The notes under the pieces: generated by a model
Told to the model about the DNA's origin: nothing
Database searches by the model: none
What the model saw: the letters and a program-made list of their open reading frames with translations, nothing else
Position numbers and translations under genes: made by a program
Assembly (NCBI RefSeq): GCF_001898115.1
Contig: NZ_MKSQ01000011.1
Coordinates: forward strand, 1 to 64,000
DNA length: 64,000 nt
Source of the DNA: Allobosea sp. 67-29
GTDB taxonomy: Bacteria; Pseudomonadota; Alphaproteobacteria; Rhizobiales; Beijerinckiaceae
Direction of reading: 5' to 3'
Part shown: positions 33,077 through 42,244 of the stretch, piece by piece
How the letters are laid out: every line of letters starts with the position of its first letter
How positions within the stretch are numbered: the stretch's first letter is position 1

Positions 33077-34096
33077 TTAGCTTCCCGAGCGCCCGGCGAG
33101 CTGCGGTACGAACATGTCGCTCCACTTGGCGGGCTTCACCTTGATCGAGCCGGCCTTGTGCATGAATTCGGCGAACTTCATCACGCCCTCGGGAGTCGTG
33201 GTGAAGCGAGCATCCTTGTCCTCGATCATCTCCTGCACATCGGCTGGGTCGACCTTCACCTTGGAGCCTTTGGCGAAGATCTCGGCGGCGAGCTTCTTGT
33301 CCTTGGCGATCAGGGCGTTGGCGTCGTCCATCGCGTCGATGAAGGCCTGCGTCATCTTCGGGTTGGCGTCGACGAACTTCTTCGGCGCGAAGGTTACGTC
33401 CAGCGTGAGGTTGCCGAGATAGTCGACCGAGTTGAGCACGCGGTGGATGCCGGGGCTCTTGGCCTCGATGTACTGGAAGGGCGGAGAGGTGAAATGCGCC
33501 TTGATCTCGGTCTTGCCGCCGACCAGCGCGGCGAGCGCCTCCGGATGCGGCAGGCTCACGGTCATGGGGTCCATCTTGGCGTAGTTGGCGTCGCCGAATT
33601 CCTTGGCGGCAATCATCTGAAGCACGACGGCGGCGAGCGAAGTCTTGATGCCGGGCAGGGCGATCTTGTCGCCCGACGTGAAGTCCTTCAGTGATTTCAG
33701 CTCCGGCTTGTTCGACATCATCCACAGCGCGGTCGAGCTCATCCCGGAGACGCCGACGACCTCGACGCCCGGGATACCCTTGGCCTTGGCCCAGAGGGTG
33801 ACGAAGCCCGGCGCGCCGGTGCCGGCGAAGTCGAGCGTGCCGGCCATCATCGCGTCGTTGATGACGTTGCCGCCGTCGAGCATCAGCCAGGTGACCTTGA
33901 TGTCGCCGAGGCCGGCGGCCTTGGCGCGCTTCTCCAGGAACTGCTGGTCCTGCATCACGATGAGCGGCAGGTAGAGGATGCCGAAGCCCTTGGAGATGCG
34001 GACCTCCGAGACTTCGGCCCGGGCCGGGGCGGTGGCGAGCGCTGCGCCGAGGGCTGCGATCGTGAAGGCGGTGCGCAGGAATGTCTTGAATGCCAT
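33077..34096 (-). CDS. NitT/TauT-type ABC transporter periplasmic binding protein
   Basis: A 339-residue NMT1/TauA-like solute-binding protein with a Sec signal peptide (TAFTIAALGAALATAPARA, then EVSEVRIS). Core features are VSEVRISKGFGILYLPLIVMQD, GGNVINDAMMAGTLDFAGTGAPGF and the C-terminal VDPADVQEMIEDKDARFTTTPEGVMKFAEFM. Such proteins bind sulfonates, nitrate, pyrimidine precursors or aromatic acids; the ligand here cannot be read from sequence. It is the last gene of its operon (ATPase, permease, binding protein), followed by a strong terminator. Confidence 0.9.
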   Translation of the reverse strand: MAFKTFLRTAFTIAALGAALATAPARAEVSEVRISKGFGILYLPLIVMQDQQFLEKRAKAAGLGDIKVTWLMLDGGNVINDAMMAGTLDFAGTGAPGFVTLWAKAKGIPGVEVVGVSGMSSTALWMMSNKPELKSLKDFTSGDKIALPGIKTSLAAVVLQMIAAKEFGDANYAKMDPMTVSLPHPEALAALVGGKTEIKAHFTSPPFQYIEAKSPGIHRVLNSVDYLGNLTLDVTFAPKKFVDANPKMTQAFIDAMDDANALIAKDKKLAAEIFAKGSKVKVDPADVQEMIEDKDARFTTTPEGVMKFAEFMHKAGSIKVKPAKWSDMFVPQLAGRSGS

Positions 34097-34146
34097 GGGT
34101 TGCTTTCCTCCGAGTGACGGCCGTTCGGCCTTGTGAAGTTCCGATA

Positions 34147-35013
34147 TCAGTGCTGCATGCCCCAGCGGCGGATCGTCCTGCGCTCGATCGTGGCGAAGAC
34201 GACGTTCTCGACGAAGAGGCCGATCAGGATGACGGTGAACAGGCCGGCGAAGACGTTGGCCGTCTCGAGCTGGTTGCGGTTCTCGAAGATGAACCAGCCG
34301 AGGCCGCCGGAGCCCGAGGAGACGCCGAAGACGAGCTCGGCCGCGATCAGGGTGCGCCAGGCGAAGGCCCAGCCGACCTTGAGGCCGGTCAGGATCGCCG
34401 GGAAGGCGGCCGGGATCAGGATGAGCCGTACCAGCTTCAGGCCGCGCAACCCGTAGTTCTGCCCGACCATGCGCAGCGTGTTCGAGACCGAGCGGAAGCC
34501 GGCATGGGTGTTGAGCGCGATCGCCCAGAGCACGGAATGGACGAGCACGAAGATGACGCTGCCGGTGCCGAGCCCGAACCAGATCAGCGCCAGCGGCAGG
34601 AGCGCGATCGCCGGCAGCGGGTTGAACATCGAGGTCAGGGTTTCCAGGAGGTCGGCGCCGATGCGCGAGCCGATCGCCAGCGTCGTCAGCAGGGCGGCGA
34701 GCACGATGCCGATGCCGTAGCCGATGACAAGGGTCTGCAGCGAGACCAGCGTGCGCGCCGGAATGACGCCGTTGGCGATGTTCTCGACGAAGGCCTGGAC
34801 GGTCTGGCCGAAGGTCGGGAAGAGCAGGGGGTTGCCGAGCCAGCGGCCATAGGCCTCCCAGGCGAGGGCGAGCACCGCGAGGATCAGGCCCTTGCGGACG
34901 AAGCCGAGGCGATAGACCCGCTCGGCCCAGCCGATGGTCTTGGCGACAACGGGGGCGTCGCTGGAATTGACGTCGCGGATGATTTCCGGACGGAAGCTGA
35001 CGAGGTCGGTCAT
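34147..35013 (-). CDS. NitT/TauT-type ABC transporter permease
   Basis: A 288-residue SsuC/TauC-type permease with about six helices and the cytoplasmic EAA-like loop (FRSVSNTLRMVGQNYGLRGLKLVRLILIPAAFPAILTGLKVGWAFAWRTLIAAEL). The N-terminal ~40 residues precede TM1 (GLILAVLALAWEAYG). It is 16 bp downstream of the ATPase gene and 50 bp upstream of the binding-protein gene. Confidence 0.92.
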   Translation of the reverse strand: MTDLVSFRPEIIRDVNSSDAPVVAKTIGWAERVYRLGFVRKGLILAVLALAWEAYGRWLGNPLLFPTFGQTVQAFVENIANGVIPARTLVSLQTLVIGYGIGIVLAALLTTLAIGSRIGADLLETLTSMFNPLPAIALLPLALIWFGLGTGSVIFVLVHSVLWAIALNTHAGFRSVSNTLRMVGQNYGLRGLKLVRLILIPAAFPAILTGLKVGWAFAWRTLIAAELVFGVSSGSGGLGWFIFENRNQLETANVFAGLFTVILIGLFVENVVFATIERRTIRRWGMQH

Positions 35014-35029
35014 GTCGGTCTCCTCCGGT

Positions 35030-35809
35030 TCAATGATGCGCGAACAGCATGTCGTTGATGCGGGTTTCGAGCGCGGCCTGCTTGCCCGAGCCCATCTCCT
35101 CGGGCGGCACGCTGTTGAGCTCGGCCTTGACCTCGCCCGGATGCGGCGAGAGCAGCAGGATGCGGGTGCCGATCTTGATCGCCTCCTCGATCGAGTGGGT
35201 GACGAAGAGCACGGTGAACTTCGTGTCGTCCCAGAGCCGCAGCAGCTCGTCCTGCATCTTGCGGCGGGTGAGGGCGTCGAGGGCGGCGAAGGGCTCGTCC
35301 ATCAGCAGGACGTCTGGCTCCATCGCCATGCCGCGCGCGATGGCAACGCGCTGCTTCATGCCGCCCGAGAGCATATGCGGATAGCTGTCGATGAACTTGG
35401 AGAGCCCGACCTTGTCGATATAGGAGCGGGCGCGCTCCTCGGCCTCGGCCTGCGTGGCGCGGCCCGAGGCGGTCAGCGCGAAGACAACGTTCTCGCGCAC
35501 CGTCTTCCAGGGCAGGAGCTGGTCGAATTCCTGGAACACCATCATCCGGTCGGGGCCGGGGCCTGAGACCTTGCGGCCCTTCAGGCTGATTTCGCCCTCG
35601 ACCGGCGTGAGATAGCCGCCGATCGCCTTGAGCAGGGTCGACTTGCCGCAGCCAGACGGGCCGAGCAGGACGAAGCGGTCGGACGGATAGACGTCGAACG
35701 AGACGCGCCGCGTCGCGGTCACGACCACGTCGGGCGTCTTGTATTGCAGCGTCACGCCCTTCACCGAGAGGAGCGGAGTCGCGGTTGCAGCGTCGAACGG
35801 GGCCAGCAT
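35030..35809 (-). CDS. NitT/TauT-type ABC transporter ATPase
   Basis: A 259-residue ATPase with Walker A GPSGCGKST, Q-loop VFQEFDQLLPWKTV, signature LSGGMKQR, Walker B VLLMDEP and VTHSIEEAIKIG. It is the first gene of the operon and divergent from the two-component system, with 104 bp between starts. Local regulation by that pair is likely but not proven by any visible binding repeat. Confidence 0.92.
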   Translation of the reverse strand: MLAPFDAATATPLLSVKGVTLQYKTPDVVVTATRRVSFDVYPSDRFVLLGPSGCGKSTLLKAIGGYLTPVEGEISLKGRKVSGPGPDRMMVFQEFDQLLPWKTVRENVVFALTASGRATQAEAEERARSYIDKVGLSKFIDSYPHMLSGGMKQRVAIARGMAMEPDVLLMDEPFAALDALTRRKMQDELLRLWDDTKFTVLFVTHSIEEAIKIGTRILLLSPHPGEVKAELNSVPPEEMGSGKQAALETRINDMLFAHH

Positions 35810-35913
35810 GTACCCTCCCTTGTTTCGTTTCCCTGCGCACTTATGGGCGCTTGCCGAGGGTGATAATCTGCGAGACTGACTCCAGCCTGACTCGGAGCCG
35901 GGAGGAGATCCGC

Positions 35914-36579
35914 TTGCGCGTGCTGGTTGTCGAGGACACCGCCGATATCGCCGAGGCCGTGGTGATGCGGCTGGAGAAGATCGGCCACGCCGTCGATTGG
36001 GAGCAGGACGGCATCACGGCCTCCGAGCTCCTGCATGTGCAGGCCTATGACCTCGTCGTGCTCGATCTGAGCTTGCCCGGTCAGGACGGTCTGGCGGTGC
36101 TCCGCCAGATGCGGGCGCGGCGCCTGAAGACGCCGGTGCTGGTGCTGACGGCGCGCTCGGCGGTCGACGAGCGGATCGGCGCGCTCGATCTCGGTGCCGA
36201 CGATTACCTGGTCAAGCCTTTCGACTATGGCGAGCTTGAAGCCCGTGCGCGGGCGCTGCTGCGGCGCAGTGCCGGGCAGTCCGACAATCTCCTGCGCGTC
36301 GGGCCGCTCGTCATCGACCGGGCAGGGCGCGTCGCCAGCGTCAATGAAAGGCCGCTCAACCTCACCAGGCGGGAACTGACCGTCCTCGAAATCCTCGCCG
36401 CGCGCCCGGACCGGATCGTGCCGAAGGAGGAGCTGGTCGAGCAGCTCTTCAATTTTGACCAGGAGGCGAGCCCCAACGCTGTCGAGCAGTTCGTCGCGCG
36501 CTTGCGCCGCAAGCTCGCGGATGCCTCGGTCGAGATCAGGACCCTGCGCGGATTGGGGTACCAGCTTGCGGTTGTCTGA
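35914..36579 (+). CDS. OmpR/TctD-like response regulator
   Basis: A 221-residue response regulator. The receiver domain has paired acids in VEDTAD, the phospho-acceptor in DLVVLDLSLPGQDG and the conserved Lys in LVKPFDYGE. A winged-helix OmpR/PhoB effector domain follows (LTRRELTVLEILAARPDRIVPKEELVEQLF ... VEQFVARLRRKL). The preferred start is TTG at 35914, with GGAGGA 8 bp upstream and the receiver beginning immediately (RVLVVEDT). Open frame further upstream overlaps the divergent promoter region. Paired with the sensor kinase by overlap. Confidence 0.9.
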   Translation: MRVLVVEDTADIAEAVVMRLEKIGHAVDWEQDGITASELLHVQAYDLVVLDLSLPGQDGLAVLRQMRARRLKTPVLVLTARSAVDERIGALDLGADDYLVKPFDYGELEARARALLRRSAGQSDNLLRVGPLVIDRAGRVASVNERPLNLTRRELTVLEILAARPDRIVPKEELVEQLFNFDQEASPNAVEQFVARLRRKLADASVEIRTLRGLGYQLAVV

Positions 36580-37978
36580 ACTGCGCCTGTCGCTGCGCTT
36601 CCGCATCATCGCCGTGCTCACGGCGGTGCTGGCAGCGGGGGCGGTCGTGCTCGGAGCCGCCGCCTGGCATTCCTCGTCGCTCGCCGCCCAGCATGCCTAT
36701 GACCGGCTCCTGCGCGGCGGCGCGGTGCAGATCGCCGAGAATGTCTATATCCAGGGCGGTGTCGTGACCGTCGATCCGCCGGTCTCCACGATCGCGACGC
36801 TCGCCGATTACGACCTCGTTTTCTACAAGGTGGTCGATCCGCGCGGCATCGTCGTCGCCGGCTACGACGATGTCCCGTCGGACGCCGACCCGGTGGAAAC
36901 ACGCGCGGGAGTCGTTCTCGAAGACGGAGTTTATCAAGGCCAGCCGGTGCGCATCGCCACGCTGGCACGCCAGATCGACCTTCCCGGCACGAACAACTGG
37001 GCGACGATCGTCGTCGCCCAGACAACCGAGGCGCGGCGCGCTCTGGCGCGCGACCTGACGCTGAAAGCGCTCGGCGTCATCGCCGTGATGAGCGTGCTGG
37101 CTCTGGCCGCGGCGGCCTATGCCGTGACCTTGGCACTGAAGCCGTTGACCCGCATCGAGCGCGAGATCGCCGCACGACGGTCGGACGACCTGCGCCCGAT
37201 CGGAGTCGAGCCGCCGCTGGAAATCCGCAATCTCGTCGAAGCCATCGACGATTTCATGCGCCGTCTTTCCGAGCGGATGGCGGTCATGCAGCGCTTCATC
37301 GCCGATGCCGCGCATCAGATCCGCACGCCGCTTGCCGCGCTCGATGCCCAGGTCGAGATCCTGATCGGCACGCCCGCCTCGCGGCGCAAGGCCGACACCG
37401 TCAAGCGCATCCATGAGCGGACGGCGGAACTCGGACGCCTGACCGGCCAGTTGCTGGATCATGCGATGGTCATCCACCGCAAGGACGCGGCTGCCGCCGC
37501 GCCGGTCGATCTCAACGAGCTCGCGAAGTCGGTTCTGGCCAAGGCCGTGCCACTCTCGCTGCCCCGCGAGGTCGACATCGCCTTCGTGCCGGCCGAGACA
37601 TCAGCGGTGGTGAACGGCGATGCCGTGAGCCTGCGTGAAGCTCTCGGCAATCTCATCGACAATGCTCTGACACACGGCGCCCGAAGCCGCCTTCTCGTTA
37701 CGGTCGGCGCTGACGAAACCAGAGCCTGGATCGAAGTGGTCGACGACGGCGACGGCTTTTCCGCTTCGCCAGCGGAGCTCATGCGGCCCTTCGTCAAGGG
37801 CACCGCCTCTCGTGGCTCAGGTCTAGGCCTCGCGATCGCATCGGAGGTCGCAGCAGCACACGGAGGCGAACTTTCCATAGCGCATGAAGGCGGCATTACC
37901 CGAGCCCGGCTCGTTCTCAGGCAAGGAGTGGCGCTCCCGATATCGCTGCGAGCGACATCCGCTGCGCGTGAGATGTGA
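36566..37978 (+). CDS. TctE-like sensor histidine kinase
   Basis: A ~470-residue membrane kinase. TM1 is IIAVLTAVLAAGAVVLGAAAW, followed by a ~140-residue periplasmic sensor of the 2CSK_N type and TM2 (ALGVIAVMSVLALAAAAYAVTLAL). A linker and the H-box FIADAAHQIRTPLAALD, N-box NLIDNALTHG, DDGDGFS and GSGLGLAIA complete the kinase. The start is uncertain: TTG at 36566 or 36572, both overlapping the regulator's end. TctE-type kinases sense carboxylates such as tricarboxylates. Adjacent to the divergent importer, it may sense the importer's substrate. Confidence 0.88.
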   Translation: MRLSELRLSLRFRIIAVLTAVLAAGAVVLGAAAWHSSSLAAQHAYDRLLRGGAVQIAENVYIQGGVVTVDPPVSTIATLADYDLVFYKVVDPRGIVVAGYDDVPSDADPVETRAGVVLEDGVYQGQPVRIATLARQIDLPGTNNWATIVVAQTTEARRALARDLTLKALGVIAVMSVLALAAAAYAVTLALKPLTRIEREIAARRSDDLRPIGVEPPLEIRNLVEAIDDFMRRLSERMAVMQRFIADAAHQIRTPLAALDAQVEILIGTPASRRKADTVKRIHERTAELGRLTGQLLDHAMVIHRKDAAAAAPVDLNELAKSVLAKAVPLSLPREVDIAFVPAETSAVVNGDAVSLREALGNLIDNALTHGARSRLLVTVGADETRAWIEVVDDGDGFSASPAELMRPFVKGTASRGSGLGLAIASEVAAAHGGELSIAHEGGITRARLVLRQGVALPISLRATSAAREM

Positions 37979-38270
37979 TGAAGCTGGGCTCGTTCCGCTA
38001 TCGGAAGGCGCGTGTCTGGCTGAAGTGCCGAATGTCTCTTTTCGGAAGGCCGTTTGACGTCAGCTCCCGGCGCGGCGGCGGCGGAGACCCGCGCCGGCCC
38101 TTCCGCGATCATCCTGCCGCAGGAGAGTGTCGGCGGCGGGGCGCCGAGTCCGAGGAAGGGCAGAGCGGCCTCCAGAGCGACGCAGCGAGGCGCGCCCAGC
38201 TTTTGTTTTACCCTGTCAGCTGCGACGTTAGCTCTCGAACGGGCGCCGAGGCGGCCGGGGCGCCTTCGCG

Positions 38271-39143
38271 TCAGGGAAAGGCGCCCGGGGGCAGCGGCGG
38301 CTCCGCATTGAGCAGCGTGATCGTCACCCGCCGGTTCGGCGGAATATAGGGATTGTCGAGGAAGAGCGGCTCGGTGTCGGCGCGTCCCACCACGGAGGTG
38401 AAGCGATCGTTGGGAAGTCCCGCGCCCGACAGGATCTCGCGCACGGCGAGCGCGCGGCCCGCGGTGAGCCCCCAGGAATCGACGGCCTGCACCGAGCCCG
38501 GGCGCGCCGCGGCCGTGTGGCCGCTGACGGAGAGCTGGTTGGGCAGCCGGCGCAGGGTGGGCGCGATCGCCTCCAGCACGAGGCGGGTGCGCTCGTAGGG
38601 CTTAACCGAGCCCTCGGGGAACATGGAACGGCCGTTATCGTCCACGAGGGAAACGTTCACCCCCTCCTTGGTCTGCTCGATCACGATGTTGCGCGACAGA
38701 TCGGCGATCTCGGGCATGTTCTGGATCGCCTGCCGCAGGCTGGCTATGGCGCTGTAGTTGACCTGCGTGCCGGCGGCCGGGCGGCTGACCTCGCGGTCAC
38801 TGGCGCCGCCCGAGCTGGTCGGCCGCGCTTTGGCGTCCTGCCCGGACGTACCCCTTGCCGCGTCGCGGGGGGCCGACGGCTTGTTGCCTGCCTTGTCGAG
38901 GGCGGTGCCCATCAGCACGCCGCCAGAGCCACTGGTCGAAGGGCTGAGAGCGGCCGGCGCGAAGTATTCCGCCAAGCCTTCCTTCTGCTCCTGCGTCGTC
39001 ATGCTGATCAGCCACATCAGCAGAAAGAACGCCATCATGGCGGTCACGAAGTCCGCATAGGCGATCTTCCAGGCCCCGCCGTGGTGCGCGTGCGCGGCCC
39101 TCTTGACCTTCTTGATGATGATCGGCTGGGTGGGGTCGGCCAT
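38271..39143 (-). CDS. motB: Flagellar stator protein MotB
   Basis: A 290-residue stator subunit. The basic N-terminus is followed by the single membrane helix with the proton-accepting Asp31 (AYADFVTAMMAFFLLMWL). A proline/serine-rich linker leads to an OmpA-like periplasmic domain (LSVSGHTAAARPG ... NRRVTITLL). The Asp normally found in the GHTD peptidoglycan-binding motif is Ala here. It is 21 bp downstream of motA. The 37979-38270 gap between it and the convergent kinase gene holds only GC-rich inverted repeats. Confidence 0.88.
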   Translation of the reverse strand: MADPTQPIIIKKVKRAAHAHHGGAWKIAYADFVTAMMAFFLLMWLISMTTQEQKEGLAEYFAPAALSPSTSGSGGVLMGTALDKAGNKPSAPRDAARGTSGQDAKARPTSSGGASDREVSRPAAGTQVNYSAIASLRQAIQNMPEIADLSRNIVIEQTKEGVNVSLVDDNGRSMFPEGSVKPYERTRLVLEAIAPTLRRLPNQLSVSGHTAAARPGSVQAVDSWGLTAGRALAVREILSGAGLPNDRFTSVVGRADTEPLFLDNPYIPPNRRVTITLLNAEPPLPPGAFP

Positions 39144-39164
39144 CGAAGTCCTGCTGGAGATGGG

Positions 39165-40028
39165 TCAGATGTTGGCGGGCAGAGCGGCGGTCGCCGCTTC
39201 CACTTCGCTGAAGGTCGGGCGCACGTCGCTCATCAGGGCCTTGCGCGCAAATTCGACCGCCATCACCGGCGGCTGGCCGCTCATATGGGCGAGGAGTCCC
39301 GCCTTGAGCGACTGGAAATATTTCGATTCCGCCTCGAAGGTGCTCTTGAGCGAGGACGCCATGGGCGCGAAGAAACCGTAGGCGACGAAGACGCCGAAGA
39401 AGGTGCCGACGAGTGCGCCGCCGATCAGATGCCCCAGCACCTCCGGCGGCTCCTTGATCGCCCCCATCGTCTTGATCACGCCGAGCACGGCGGCGACGAT
39501 GCCGAGCGCCGGTGTCCCGTCGGCGAGCGACTGCATCGCCGAAACGATCCGCTCCTGCTCCTGGTGGTGCGTCTCCAGCTCCTCGTCCATGAGAGCGTCG
39601 ATCTCGTGGACGTTGTTGGCGCCCAGCGTCAACATGCGCATGTAGTCGCAGACGAATTCGACCGCGTGATGGTTCGCTGCAAAAGTCGGGAAGGCGTTGA
39701 ACAGCGTCGATTCACTCGGATTTTCAATGTGCTGCTCGACCGCCAGCATGCCCTTCTGCTTCACCAGCTTGTACAGGGAATATTGCATGCCCAGCAGTTC
39801 GACATAGCATTCCTGCTTGTACTTGGGCCCCTTCACGATCGTGCCGAGCATGCCGGGCACGGCCTTGAGCACCGGGCCGGGGTTGCCGATGACAAAGGCG
39901 CCGATCGCGGCACCGAGGATGATGACGAACTCGAAAGGCTGCCAAAGTACCTCGAGGTGGCCACCCATCGCCGCGTAGCTGCCCAGGACACAGACGAAGA
40001 CGATGATTGTGCCGACGATCAGCCGCAT
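39165..40028 (-). CDS. motA: Flagellar stator protein MotA
   Basis: A 287-residue four-helix stator subunit starting MRLIVGTIIVFVCVLGSYAAMGGHLEVLWQP, with the large cytoplasmic loop (ALMDEELETHHQE, containing torque-generating charged residues) and the C-terminal helix pair GTPALGIVAAVLGVIKTMGAI / GALVGTFFGVFVAYGF. The open frame extends upstream, but without homology, so ATG 40028 is used. With MotB it forms the proton-driven stator. No other flagellar gene is in the window. Confidence 0.93.
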   Translation of the reverse strand: MRLIVGTIIVFVCVLGSYAAMGGHLEVLWQPFEFVIILGAAIGAFVIGNPGPVLKAVPGMLGTIVKGPKYKQECYVELLGMQYSLYKLVKQKGMLAVEQHIENPSESTLFNAFPTFAANHHAVEFVCDYMRMLTLGANNVHEIDALMDEELETHHQEQERIVSAMQSLADGTPALGIVAAVLGVIKTMGAIKEPPEVLGHLIGGALVGTFFGVFVAYGFFAPMASSLKSTFEAESKYFQSLKAGLLAHMSGQPPVMAVEFARKALMSDVRPTFSEVEAATAALPANI

Positions 40029-40719
40029 GGTCTGCCACCCTCGCACCGCAACAGGTACAGCCCGCGCGAAGCCACTACTGCTCCGACGAAATGACCGATC
40101 AGGGTTAAGGTCGAGTTTACGGCCATTATCTCGGCGTTTCCGGAGCGCGATCAGGCCTGGACCGTGCGGCTGTATCTGTGCCGCGAACCGGCTTCCGCAT
40201 CGTGTTTTCGACGCCTGGGCCAACCTCCTGGGCGCGGCCTGCGGCAAGCTCACTGCGCAGCACTCCGGGATCGTTTCCCTGCCCGCGCAGACGGCCGCAT
40301 GGGCCAATCACGGAGGCTTTTGCCGGGATTTATCGGGGCGGCCGCGGGGATCCTTCGATTCCGGGGCGCGTGACCCGGGCCTGCGCCTGCTGCCGGAGTC
40401 CCTCAGCGCAATCCCGCCAGTCGAAGCCGGAGGGCGAAATTCGCGATGCTGGACGGGGCAGTGATACCGGCTGCCTCAAACGAAACGGATGGCGGCGCCA
40501 CTGCGGCGATTTGCCCCGCCGAGCCCGCCCATCGATCGATCCCTGCCGCGTCTCGATGCCAGCTGCGCGCTGTCCTGAACCCTCGTCGCGGCGAGTAGTG
40601 CAGCTCCTTCAGGAGCCGTCGATGCAGCGCCCGCAGGGGCGCGCCGAACGCCGCGCTCCTGTCACCGGCCACGCTCCGCATGAGCGAGCACCGCGGGCGA
40701 TTGCTCCGGTCCGGCAGGC
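40029..40719. other. 691-bp gap upstream of motA with no supported gene
   Basis: No gene, RNA or mobile element was recognised on either strand. Open frames here have compositions expected from random GC-rich sequence and match no family by eye. It presumably contains the motAB promoter, but no flagellar sigma-type element could be assigned. Confidence 0.6.
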
Positions 40720-41136
40720 TCACGCCTGCACCACGATATAATCCTGCTCGATGCTGACGACGATCGTCTCTGCCTGGTACGGGCCGTCGAAGAGCTCTGC
40801 GCCGGACTTAACCTCGACATCGTAGGTCTTCGCCCGTACCCGCGCAGGCTCGGCGCGCGATCGCCCGGTCCGAATGTCGAACTCCCAGCCATGCCAGGGG
40901 CAGCGCAGGATCTCGCCGCGGCGTGTATAGCTGTACTCACCCGGTTCGGCGCCGGCTTCGACCAGACCCGTCGTCCGGCCAAGGCAGAGATCGCCTCCCT
41001 GATGGGGGCAGCGGCCGAACAGGCCGAAATACGCTCCATCGAGGTTGAAGATCACGACCTTCCGGCCGGCGACCTCTGCGACGAGGCGCTCTCCGGGTGG
41101 GAGTGCGGAGGCCGGTGCGATGACATGCCTCGCCAT
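40720..41136 (-). CDS. Rieske-type 2Fe-2S ferredoxin
   Basis: A 138-residue single-domain Rieske protein. Ligand boxes are CPHQGGDL (C-x-H) and CPWHGWEFD (C-x2-H), with an insertion between them (GRTTGLVEAGAEPGEYSYTRRGEI). It resembles the NirD/BphF-type soluble Rieske ferredoxins that feed ring-hydroxylating oxygenases. No oxygenase alpha subunit or ferredoxin reductase is near. It is the last gene of the long LacI-headed operon, 1 bp after the amidohydrolase stop. Confidence 0.88.
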   Translation of the reverse strand: MARHVIAPASALPPGERLVAEVAGRKVVIFNLDGAYFGLFGRCPHQGGDLCLGRTTGLVEAGAEPGEYSYTRRGEILRCPWHGWEFDIRTGRSRAEPARVRAKTYDVEVKSGAELFDGPYQAETIVVSIEQDYIVVQA

Positions 41137-41137
41137 C

Positions 41138-42244
41138 TCAGGCGCGCCCGTAGAGCGCCTTGGCGTTGTCCAGAAACAAGGCTTGCCGTGCGGCCTCGTC
41201 GAGCTTGACCGGCACGGCCCAGAGCGGGTCGTCGAAGTCCCAGTGCGGATAATCCGTGGCGAAGAGCAGCCGATCGATGCCGATCCATTCGACGATGTCG
41301 TGGAAGTGCTTGCGCTTCTCCGGCTCCTCCATCGGCTGCGTCGTCAGCCAGACGTGATCGCGGATGTACTCGCTCGGGGGGCGCCGCAGATGGGGCGTCT
41401 CATCGCGCATCCGGGACCAGTGCTTGTCGAGCCGCCAGCTCAGCGAAGGCAGCCAGGCGAGTCCGGCCTCGATCAGCACCATGCGGGTGCCGGGATAGCG
41501 CTCGAAGACGCCCTCGATCACCATCGAGGTCAGCAGCGCCTGGCAGCACTGCGAATGCCCGACCATTTCCTCGATGTAGTAGGACGGCCAGCCGCCGGCG
41601 GTAACCGGATAGCCGCCATAGCCGAATGCGTGGACGCCGACCGGCAGCCTGGCGCGCTGTGCCGCTTCGTAGATCGGCCAGTAGCGTCGTTGCCCGAGCG
41701 GCTCCGCGGTCCGGCTGAGCAGCAGCACCTGCACGAAGGCGTCATGCCCGGCCCAATGATCGATCTCGGCCGCGGCGGCTGCGCCGTCCTCATAGGGTAT
41801 CACGATCGACGCCTTGAGCCGGCTGTCCTTGCTCGCCCACTCGGCGACCTGCCACTCGTTCAGTGCACGCGCGAGCGCGGCTGAATAGTCGAGGTTCTGG
41901 GCGGCGCCCGCGGCCGGCGCGATCACCGTCATGATGCCGAGCTCGACCTGATTGGCGTCGAGATGCTGGGCCTGCATGAAGGAGAGATCGGAGCCGGGGC
42001 GCCCGTCCGGAGGCCAGGAATCGAGGCGCGCGGCATCGGGCTGGCCCTTGGGGTAGGCCGGGCCGCTCTGATAGCCGTGGCGCGGCAGCATGCCGTAGGT
42101 CATGGCGTGGTCCTGCCAGCGCTTCGGCAGATAGGGCAGGATGTCGGAAGGCTTGGCCAGGCAGGGATGGATGTCGCAATCGGCAATGGTCGGCCTGACG
42201 ATGGCGGACCCGGGCTTCGGCCGCGCCGGAAGCTCCATGTTCAT
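41138..42244 (-). CDS. Amidohydrolase-2 family protein (first of pair)
   Basis: A 368-residue metal-dependent hydrolase/decarboxylase-like protein of the amidohydrolase-2 family. Metal-site motifs are the D-x-H-like DCDIHP near residue 23, VHAFGYGG, VGHSQCCQALL, and the C-terminal FATDYPHWDFDD (catalytic Asp). Relatives include gamma-resorcylate and ACMS decarboxylases and 4-oxalomesaconate hydratase. It shares landmarks with the upstream neighbour (GWPSY, VLIEAGLAWLP), so the two are paralogues. Its ATG overlaps the other's stop. Substrate unknown. Confidence 0.85.
   Translation of the reverse strand: MNMELPARPKPGSAIVRPTIADCDIHPCLAKPSDILPYLPKRWQDHAMTYGMLPRHGYQSGPAYPKGQPDAARLDSWPPDGRPGSDLSFMQAQHLDANQVELGIMTVIAPAAGAAQNLDYSAALARALNEWQVAEWASKDSRLKASIVIPYEDGAAAAAEIDHWAGHDAFVQVLLLSRTAEPLGQRRYWPIYEAAQRARLPVGVHAFGYGGYPVTAGGWPSYYIEEMVGHSQCCQALLTSMVIEGVFERYPGTRMVLIEAGLAWLPSLSWRLDKHWSRMRDETPHLRRPPSEYIRDHVWLTTQPMEEPEKRKHFHDIVEWIGIDRLLFATDYPHWDFDDPLWAVPVKLDEAARQALFLDNAKALYGRA

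Noticed and set aside
38517-40094. 525-codon plus-strand frame over motAB
   Set aside because: Antisense to two well-recognised stator genes, with shadow-frame composition.
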